From: Flavobacterium psychrophilum
GTDB taxonomy: Bacteria > Bacteroidota > Bacteroidia > Flavobacteriales > Flavobacteriaceae
Direction of reading: 5' to 3'
Assembly: GCA_945866505.1 (NCBI GenBank)
Contig: CAMBHH010000194.1
Location: 1 to 6,372 of the forward strand
DNA: 6,372 nt
The position numbers and the translations under genes are program-made. Position 1 is the first letter of the stretch. Each line of letters begins with the position of its first letter. The notes under the pieces were generated by a model. The model worked only from the letters and a program-made list of their open reading frames with translations. It searched no databases and was not told the DNA's origin. Positions 1 to 4,582 of the stretch are shown here, piece by piece.

Positions 1-866
1 GAATCGCTGACGAAGTAGAAAAATTCTTTGGTAAAAAAGCGTCTAAAGGAGTTAACCCTGATGAGGTTGTTGCTATTGGAGCAGCTATTCAAGGTGGAGT
101 TCTTTCTGGAGATGTAAAAGATGTATTGTTATTAGACGTTACTCCTTTATCTTTAGGTATCGAAACTATGGGTGGTGTTATGACTGTTTTGATTGAATCA
201 AACACTACAATTCCAACTAAAAAATCGCAAGTATTCTCTACTGCTGCCGATTCTCAACCAACAGTTGAAATCCACGTATTGCAAGGAGCTAGAGCAATGG
301 CTGCTGATAATAAAACGATTGGTCGTTTCCATTTAGATGGTATTCCACCAGCACCAAGAGGTGTTCCACAAATTGAAGTAACTTTTGATATTGATGCTAA
401 TGGTATCATCAAAGTTTCGGCAACGGATAAAGGAACTGGTAAATCTCACGATATTCGTATCGAAGCTTCTTCTGGATTGACAGCTGAAGAAATCGAAAGA
501 ATGAAAAAAGATGCTGAAGCGAATGCTGAGTCTGACAAAATCGCAAGAGAAAGAGCTGAAAAATTGAACGAAGCTGACGGAATGATTTTCCAAACTGAGT
601 CTCAATTGAAAGAACTTGGAGATAAATTGACTGACGAAAACAAAGTAGCTATCGAGTACGCTTTGACTGAATTGAGAATGGCGCACCAATCTCAAGATAT
701 TCCAGCGATTCAAACTGCACTTGACAACATCAATGCAGCTTGGAAAAAAGCTACTGAAGCGATGTACGCTCAAGGAGAACAAGCGCAAGGTGGAGCTCAA
801 CAACCACAAGCAGAACAACCACAAGGAGACAATGTTGAAGACGTTGAATTTGAGGAGGTAAAGTAA
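1..866 (+). CDS. dnaK: Chaperone protein DnaK (Hsp70), 5'-truncated by the window edge
   Basis: DnaK is the cytosolic ATP-dependent Hsp70 chaperone that binds exposed hydrophobic segments of unfolded proteins together with DnaJ and GrpE. The reading frame is open from base 3, so the gene begins upstream; 287 residues are visible of an estimated 630-640. The first 40 are the end of the nucleotide-binding domain ([17 protein letters not shown]). The interdomain linker [12 protein letters not shown] follows at about 123-158. The beta-sandwich substrate-binding domain contains [14 protein letters not shown] and [17 protein letters not shown], and a charged helical lid comes after it. The tail is a Gln/Gly-rich low-complexity linker ending in the conserved acidic EFEEVK. 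A TTG at 126 could be misread as a start, but it lies inside the linker and is not one. The stop is TAA at 864-866, followed by a terminator, so dnaJ is not co-transcribed downstream. No frameshift is seen. Confidence 0.97.
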   Translation, partial: IADEVEKFFGKKASKGVNPDEVVAIGAAIQGGVLSGDVKDVLLLDVTPLSLGIETMGGVMTVLIESNTTIPTKKSQVFSTAADSQPTVEIHVLQGARAMAADNKTIGRFHLDGIPPAPRGVPQIEVTFDIDANGIIKVSATDKGTGKSHDIRIEASSGLTAEEIERMKKDAEANAESDKIARERAEKLNEADGMIFQTESQLKELGDKLTDENKVAIEYALTELRMAHQSQDIPAIQTALDNINAAWKKATEAMYAQGEQAQGGAQQPQAEQPQGDNVEDVEFEEVK

Positions 867-909
867 GCAGAGAACTCATTTTTTGAATAAAAAATGATGT
901 GAATCGCTT

Positions 910-929
910 ATCCCGATTTTTATCGGGAT
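910..929. repeat. Perfect inverted repeat ATCCCGAT / ATCGGGAT downstream of dnaK
   Basis: Two perfect 8-bp arms (910-917 and 922-929) flank a TTTT loop. No T-run follows the hairpin, so it is not a canonical terminator; the true dnaK terminator lies 22 bp further on. From memory, ATCCCGAT-ATCGGGAT palindromes are common in intergenic DNA of Flavobacterium and relatives. It may therefore be a copy of a dispersed repeat, or a 3'-end stabilising hairpin of the dnaK mRNA. The structure is read directly; the family assignment is inference. Confidence 0.6.
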
Positions 930-951
930 CTTCTGAAGAACATAAATAATG

Positions 952-984
952 AAAAACCGTGTTAGAAATAACACGGTTTTTTTT
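952..984 (+). terminator. Rho-independent terminator of dnaK
   Basis: A perfect 12-bp stem (952-963 with 970-981) is followed by an uninterrupted run of eight T (977-984), part of which pairs with the A-run of the left arm. The core of the stem is AAACCG/CGGTTT. The six loop bases AGAAAT can form one more A-T pair closing a GAAA tetraloop. It lies 86 bp after the dnaK stop and 43 bp before the next gene, so it ends the dnaK transcript and separates it from the small gene at 1027. Confidence 0.9.
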
Positions 985-1026
985 ATGTAGTTTTGTGTTT
1001 TTAATTTGGATTGAATATTTGTAATT

Positions 1027-1221
1027 ATGAAAGTTAAATACAATAAAGAAACGGACATACTTTATATCACTTTGAGTGATGAAAAAATTGAAGAATCGGA
1101 TGAAGACAAAAAAGGATTTATTTTAGATTATTCCAAAAGCGGAAACTTGTTAGGAATAGAGGTTTTGAATGCTTCAAAATCATCCATTAATCCTGCTAAA
1201 GTAGAGTTTGAGGCAGTGTAA
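1027..1221 (+). CDS. Small DUF2283-family protein
   Basis: This is a 64-residue protein with no signal peptide or membrane segment, so probably cytosolic. It matches the DUF2283 pattern: an N-terminal MKVKYNKETDILYITLSD strand pair, an acidic middle (EESDEDKKG), a FILDYSKSGNLLGIEVLNAS strand-turn-strand, and a short tail. The family has no established biochemical function. Some members are found next to DUF4258 proteins in pairs suspected of being toxin-antitoxin-like, but no such partner is present here: the gene stands alone between two terminators. The ATG at 1027 is the first in frame after the dnaK terminator; there is no clear Shine-Dalgarno, as is usual in Bacteroidetes. It must have its own promoter within 985-1026, where I could not fix a convincing -7 element. 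The family call is by pattern recognition. Confidence 0.8.
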   Translation: MKVKYNKETDILYITLSDEKIEESDEDKKGFILDYSKSGNLLGIEVLNASKSSINPAKVEFEAV

Positions 1222-1250
1222 CTGCTTTTCATTTATTTACTTATTATTAG

Positions 1251-1280
1251 AAACCGAGTCAGCAATGGCTCGGTTTTTTT
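1251..1280 (+). terminator. Rho-independent terminator of the DUF2283 gene, possibly also serving blh
   Basis: Ten paired positions (1251-1260 with 1267-1276, including one G-T pair) carry the AAACCG/CGGTTT core. The loop AGCAAT can form an A-T pair closing a GCAA tetraloop. Seven T follow (1274-1280). It begins 30 bp after the DUF2283 stop. The convergent blh gene ends at 1296, so blh transcripts also cross this hairpin. In that direction the T-run is only three bases (TTTCTAATAA), so termination there would be weaker. Confidence 0.9.
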
Positions 1281-1295
1281 ATGTGTTAATATTTT

Positions 1296-2189
1296 TTATT
1301 TGCTTTTTTTGCGTCGGAACATTCTTGATATGACTATAGTATGAGGAAATGTTATGGCAGCCAAAAAAGAGAAGAACAAGGCATTGAAGAGCTTTTCTTC
1401 CTTAAGTGTAAAATAGATCAGTGCTATTCCCATAATTGAAATCAGCCAATATATTCCAGCCGAGCGACAATAAGATATAAAATATTTCTGAGAAAACGAA
1501 CCGTTCATAAATTTAATTTGGTCGACAATTGATGGAATACTATGCCATACCACAAAATAAATTGCAAATCCCCATATCAGACTAGAAGACTTGAAAATAA
1601 TCGCAAAGACAAGCAGATGAAAGAATTCTAGCAGCAGTTTATTTCTAATTTTTTTTGATTTCCAATAAAAATAGGCGCTTACGCAAAAGAAAGCGATACC
1701 CGAAACCTGCAACAATACCATAAAGTATGGAATAGGAATAGTAGCATTTACGATGTTAAAGATGATGTTTTGCACTTCAATGGTATGAAATATGAATAGC
1801 AATAGTAAAATAAAGACTCCGTAGAAGAACTGGAATACAATTACAAGCCATTTTGGAAAATGTAACTCTAAATTTTGCCATTGCTGTTCTCCAAAATGAT
1901 ACCCACTTACAATGATAAATAATAAGAGAGCCAATTGTGGTATACTATAAAATAATAGTATGCCAGTTAAGACTACGATTACATAATAAGCAAAAATTTT
2001 AAGTTTTGAATCAGATGGTTTTTTAACATTAAATTTATTAATTATTAGCAAATCATTGGCTCCATGTAGGATACCAAAGGTGAAAATTAAGAAAAAACCT
2101 GACATTAATTGAAGATTTTTCGAAAAATAGGAATCCATCCATAATCCGAAAAAGCTTGCTACGATTGCGATATTAGTATATTTTTTCAT
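1296..2189 (-). CDS. blh: Brp/Blh-family beta-carotene 15,15'-dioxygenase (retinal synthesis)
   Basis: Blh is a membrane-embedded, iron-dependent dioxygenase that cleaves beta-carotene symmetrically into two all-trans retinals, the chromophore of microbial rhodopsins. The 297-residue protein is very hydrophobic, with about seven or eight membrane segments. It has the family's histidine motifs: LHGAND (His42, Asp46), SGYHFGEQQW (His98, Glu101), VVWHSIPS (His216) and FPHT (His283). These histidines are the likely iron ligands. The C-terminus RMFRRKKSK is basic, consistent with a cytoplasmic end. The length is normal for the family and the frame is intact. The ATG complement at 2187-2189 opens the frame. 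It is divergent from the rhodopsin gene, with 110 bp between the two start codons, which is strong context for retinal supply. Carotenoid genes (crtB, crtI, crtY) are absent from the window, so substrate must come from a distant locus. Confidence 0.93.
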   Translation of the reverse strand: MKKYTNIAIVASFFGLWMDSYFSKNLQLMSGFFLIFTFGILHGANDLLIINKFNVKKPSDSKLKIFAYYVIVVLTGILLFYSIPQLALLLFIIVSGYHFGEQQWQNLELHFPKWLVIVFQFFYGVFILLLLFIFHTIEVQNIIFNIVNATIPIPYFMVLLQVSGIAFFCVSAYFYWKSKKIRNKLLLEFFHLLVFAIIFKSSSLIWGFAIYFVVWHSIPSIVDQIKFMNGSFSQKYFISYCRSAGIYWLISIMGIALIYFTLKEEKLFNALFFSFLAAITFPHTIVISRMFRRKKSK

Positions 2190-2299
2190 TTAAATTATTA
2201 ATTTCTAAAATTAATTAAAAAATAATTAACAAATTATTTTTTTATTGTTTAACTTTTGTTATATTTACTTAAACAAAAAATAATTTAAATATATTTATT
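2190..2299. promoter_or_regulatory. Divergent AT-rich intergenic region with blh and rhodopsin promoters
   Basis: These 110 bp separate the two ATGs and are almost entirely A and T, so they should contain both promoters. On the + strand TATATTTA (2260-2267) matches seven of eight bases of the Bacteroidetes -7 element TAnnTTTG, which would give a leader of about 25 bases. The nearest upstream TTG (2245-2247) is only 12 bp away, shorter than the usual 17-23. Alternatively TTG at 2256-2258 with TAATTTAA at 2281-2288 has a 22-bp spacer but would start transcription almost at the ATG. For blh I could not choose a -7 element. No Shine-Dalgarno is seen for either gene. Position is certain; element choice is tentative. 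Confidence 0.45.
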
Positions 2300-3025
2300 A
2301 TGACAAAATTAATGCTTATTCCAGGATTAATCGGAAAATTATCTCCAACCGATTACGTAGGTTTTACCTTCTTTGTGGGCTGTATGGCTATGATGGCCGC
2401 ATCAGCTTTTTTCTTTTTATCATTGAGTCAATTTGATAAAAAGTGGCGTACCTCAGTTTTAGTTTCAGGTTTGATTACCTTCATTGCTGCCGTTCATTAT
2501 TTTTACATGAGAGACTATTGGGCTTCATTTGGCGAATCCCCAACATTCTTCCGTTATGTTGATTGGGTATTAACAGTGCCACTGATGTGTCTTGAGTTTT
2601 ACTTGATATTGAAAGTAGCCGGCGCGAAAAAATCGTTGCTATGGAAAATGATTATTTATTCTATAGTAATGCTAGTTACTGGTTATTGGGGAGAGGTTGT
2701 AGCAACTGAGAATGCAGCTTTCTGGGGCTTTATTTCAGGTGTTGCTTATTTTGCTATTGTATACGAAATATGGTTGGGTGAAGCTGCCAAATTAGCTTCG
2801 GCTGCTGGTGGAGAAATTCAGAAAGCACATAAAATATTGTGTTGGTTTGTACTTGTAGGTTGGGCGATTTATCCGTTAGGATACATGATGGGAACAACGG
2901 GTTGGTACAACGGTATTGTTCCAGAAGGAAATATTGATGTGGCTTACAACATCGCTGATGCTATTAATAAAATTGGTTTTGGTTTGGTAATTTACAGTTT
3001 AGCAGTGAATTCTCAAAAAGATTAA
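2300..3025 (+). CDS. Proteorhodopsin, light-driven outward proton pump (green-type)
   Basis: This is a 241-residue seven-helix microbial rhodopsin of the inner membrane that pumps protons outward when its retinal absorbs light. Helices lie roughly at 18-41, 50-72, 84-106, 113-129, 137-159, 175-199 and 212-236. Helix C (FFRYVDWVLTVPLMCLEFYL) carries Arg85, the proton acceptor Asp88, Thr92 and the proton donor Glu99. This is the D-T-E proton-pump motif, not the N-D-Q of sodium pumps. His66 matches GPR His75, the partner of the acceptor. Helix G has Asp220 and the retinal Schiff-base Lys224 (NIADAINKIGFG). Met96 stands at the tuning site (GPR Leu105), where Met or Leu means green absorption and Gln blue. 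Gly143 aligns with GPR Phe152, a possible carotenoid fenestration. No cleavable signal peptide is obvious. The gene is divergent from blh and is followed by a terminator, so it is probably monocistronic. Confidence 0.97.
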   Translation: MTKLMLIPGLIGKLSPTDYVGFTFFVGCMAMMAASAFFFLSLSQFDKKWRTSVLVSGLITFIAAVHYFYMRDYWASFGESPTFFRYVDWVLTVPLMCLEFYLILKVAGAKKSLLWKMIIYSIVMLVTGYWGEVVATENAAFWGFISGVAYFAIVYEIWLGEAAKLASAAGGEIQKAHKILCWFVLVGWAIYPLGYMMGTTGWYNGIVPEGNIDVAYNIADAINKIGFGLVIYSLAVNSQKD

Positions 3026-3049
3026 TTTATTTTTTTTTGCTTTGTTAGC

Positions 3050-3081
3050 AAAACCGAACTAGCGATAGTTCGGTTTTTTTT
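3050..3081 (+). terminator. Rho-independent terminator of the proteorhodopsin gene
   Basis: A perfect 10-bp stem (3051-3060 with 3067-3076, extendable by the 3050-3077 pair) has the AAACCG/CGGTTT core. The loop AGCGAT can form an A-T pair closing a GCGA tetraloop. Eight T follow (3074-3081). It starts 24 bp after the stop codon. It isolates rhodopsin transcription from the corA-pta region. Confidence 0.93.
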
Positions 3082-3189
3082 GTTTTACCCAACAGTTATT
3101 TGAAATCTGTCCGCTTTTATTGAATCTCTCTAGGTTTAATTCCTGAAAGGACTTCTTCGATTTTTTTACTACAGTTTCCTTCATTTATT

Positions 3190-3216
3190 TGTGTGCCTCG
3201 GCGAACTCGGTTTACA
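3190..3216. repeat. Possible flavobacterial intergenic repeat unit (CTCGG direct repeats)
   Basis: The segment reads TGTGTGCCTCGGCG then AACTCGGTTTA, with CTCGG at 3197-3201 and again at 3206-3210, inside otherwise AT-rich DNA. It resembles, from memory, a dispersed intergenic motif in Flavobacterium of the type CCTTTGCG-AACTTTGCGGTTA. Only one copy lies in the window, so repeat status is inferred. Confidence 0.25.
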
Positions 3217-3381
3217 GATTAATAAATGTTTAAATTAGTTGTACTACTTTACTATTCTATAATAACTTTTTTTAGAGAAATCAAATGATTAATCTCATAA
3301 ATGTACTTTTTATTTTAAATTAATTTTGAACTGTGAATAATTATGTTGCTAAATGTTGTGTTACTCTTACTTTTTTAAACT

Positions 3382-3397
3382 AATGACAAAAGTCATT
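3382..3397. promoter_or_regulatory. Perfect palindrome AATGAC-AAAA-GTCATT upstream of corA
   Basis: Two 6-bp arms (3382-3387 and 3392-3397) around AAAA are followed by TTTTT at 3396-3400. It lies 47 bp upstream of the corA start codon, a position suited to an operator. Alternatively it is a weak terminator-like hairpin, but the stem is short and half A-T. The function is inferred from symmetry and position only. Confidence 0.3.
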
Positions 3398-3444
3398 TTT
3401 CAATATAAAAGATTTTCGTAATATTACTTCATAAAAAATATTGC

Positions 3445-4515
3445 ATGAGAAAAATCAAATATAAGAAAGGTAGAAAACTCCAACCGTACAATTTGGAATA
3501 TACTGGAATTCATAAAAGGACAGATTCAGAAATGCAACTGTTTGTTTATGATGATTTAAAATTTGCTGAATTTGCTGATTTTAATGTTTCTGATTTAAAA
3601 AAACATATTGATATTCAGCAAACAAATTGGCTTAACGTACACGGATTGAATGATTTAAATTTTTTGAAATCAATTAGCGACTACTTTGACATTGACAACT
3701 TTATGCTTGCCGATATTTTGAATACCACCCGAAGAACAAAAATTGAAGAACAGCAAGACATTTTATTTTTTAATATAAAATCATTGTTGCCTTCAGGTGA
3801 CACTGATAGTATTACAGTTGAACAAATTAGTTTTTTGTTAAAAGAGGGCGTTTTAATTTCGTTCCAAGAAAAAAGGAGTGACTTTTTTACGCATATTCGG
3901 GAACGAATTAGAACTCATTCCGGAATTGTCAGAGCCAAAAAAGCGGATTTTCTGCTTTATATTCTTTTGGATTCCATAATGGAAAATTTCTATATCACCT
4001 TAGAAAACGAAGAAGAAAAAATTGAGTTTTTGATTGACCAAACTAAAAATAGCACCGACCCAATCATTTTAGAAAAAATTGAAAAGCATAGAGATAATTT
4101 TAATTTCCTAAAGCGATCCATTATTCCATTACGAGATTCTCTATATGACATCAAAAGTATCAAAGACGACAACATTTTTAACGGGATTGAAGCGGATAAC
4201 TTTACTTTTTTTTCGAGATTGCACCAAAAAAGTTTAGAACTTTTAGAACAAATAGAATCGGATATGAGTTCTTTGCATAGTGCTTCTGATTATTATTTTT
4301 CGGCACAAAATCATAAAATGAATGGAATAATGAAAACCTTAACGGTAGTTTCTGCTATTTTTATTCCACTTACTTTTATTGCAGGAGTTTATGGGATGAA
4401 TTTTAGAAATATGCCGGAGCTAGAATATGAATATGGCTACTATACCGTCATTGGTTTTATGGTGCTAATATTTTTAGGAATGCTTTTTTACTTTAAACGA
4501 CAGCATTGGTTTTGA
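3445..4515 (+). CDS. corA: CorA-family magnesium/cobalt transport protein
   Basis: CorA is a homopentameric inner-membrane channel that lets Mg2+ (and Co2+ or Ni2+) enter the cell, gated by Mg2+ binding to its cytoplasmic domain. The 356-residue protein has the usual order. A soluble alpha/beta domain occupies about 1-175. A long charged helical stalk follows at about 175-295 (ENEEEKIEFL; later SAQNHKMNGIMKTLTVVSAI). TM1 at about 298-318 ends in the signature YGMN (Gly317-Met318-Asn319), which forms the pore entrance. A short acidic periplasmic loop (MPELEYEYG), TM2 at 332-350, and a basic tail KRQHWF complete it. Two membrane segments at the C-terminus and the GMN motif are diagnostic; which metal is carried cannot be read from sequence. 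The ATG at 3445 gives normal family length and has no Shine-Dalgarno. The next gene begins 67 bp later on the same strand with no terminator between, so the two could be co-transcribed. Confidence 0.95.
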   Translation: MRKIKYKKGRKLQPYNLEYTGIHKRTDSEMQLFVYDDLKFAEFADFNVSDLKKHIDIQQTNWLNVHGLNDLNFLKSISDYFDIDNFMLADILNTTRRTKIEEQQDILFFNIKSLLPSGDTDSITVEQISFLLKEGVLISFQEKRSDFFTHIRERIRTHSGIVRAKKADFLLYILLDSIMENFYITLENEEEKIEFLIDQTKNSTDPIILEKIEKHRDNFNFLKRSIIPLRDSLYDIKSIKDDNIFNGIEADNFTFFSRLHQKSLELLEQIESDMSSLHSASDYYFSAQNHKMNGIMKTLTVVSAIFIPLTFIAGVYGMNFRNMPELEYEYGYYTVIGFMVLIFLGMLFYFKRQHWF

Positions 4516-4582
4516 TAGTTTAAAAAGAGATTTTGCGTAAAACAGTTGAAGAAAAGTTATAATAAATATAAAGAATAGATAG

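Larger units (their letters stand above)
3082..3444. other. Long intergenic region without a convincing gene
   Basis: About 360 bases between the rhodopsin terminator and corA hold no open frame that I recognise. The left part (3082-3220) is somewhat richer in G+C; the right part (3220-3444) is strongly AT-rich and should contain the corA promoter, though no good TTG/TAnnTTTG pair stood out. Within it I see a GC-rich CTCGG direct repeat near 3190-3216, an imperfect hairpin around 3274-3297, and a perfect palindrome at 3382-3397. A 41-codon minus-strand frame at 3184-3059 is noted among the findings but is not called as a gene. Confidence 0.6.

Noticed and set aside
333..824. 163-codon minus-strand frame antisense to dnaK
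   Set aside because: The product is a low-complexity Ser/Phe-rich string with no family resemblance. It mirrors the codon pattern of dnaK on the opposite strand.
126..866. A separate 246-residue gene starting at TTG 126
   Set aside because: The same frame is open back to base 3 and encodes the end of the DnaK nucleotide-binding domain, so this is an internal codon of dnaK and not a start.
876..1058. 60-codon minus-strand frame across the dnaK terminator and the start of the DUF2283 gene
   Set aside because: It runs through a strong terminator hairpin and overlaps a recognisable gene start; the translation has no recognisable features.
3274..3297. Imperfect hairpin GAGAAATCA / TGATTAATCTC
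   Set aside because: The stem is interrupted and A-T rich with no T-run and no matching site elsewhere in the window, so chance is the simplest explanation.
3990..4175. Minus-strand frame inside corA
   Set aside because: It lies wholly inside a well-supported CorA coding region and its hydrophobic product is an antisense artefact.
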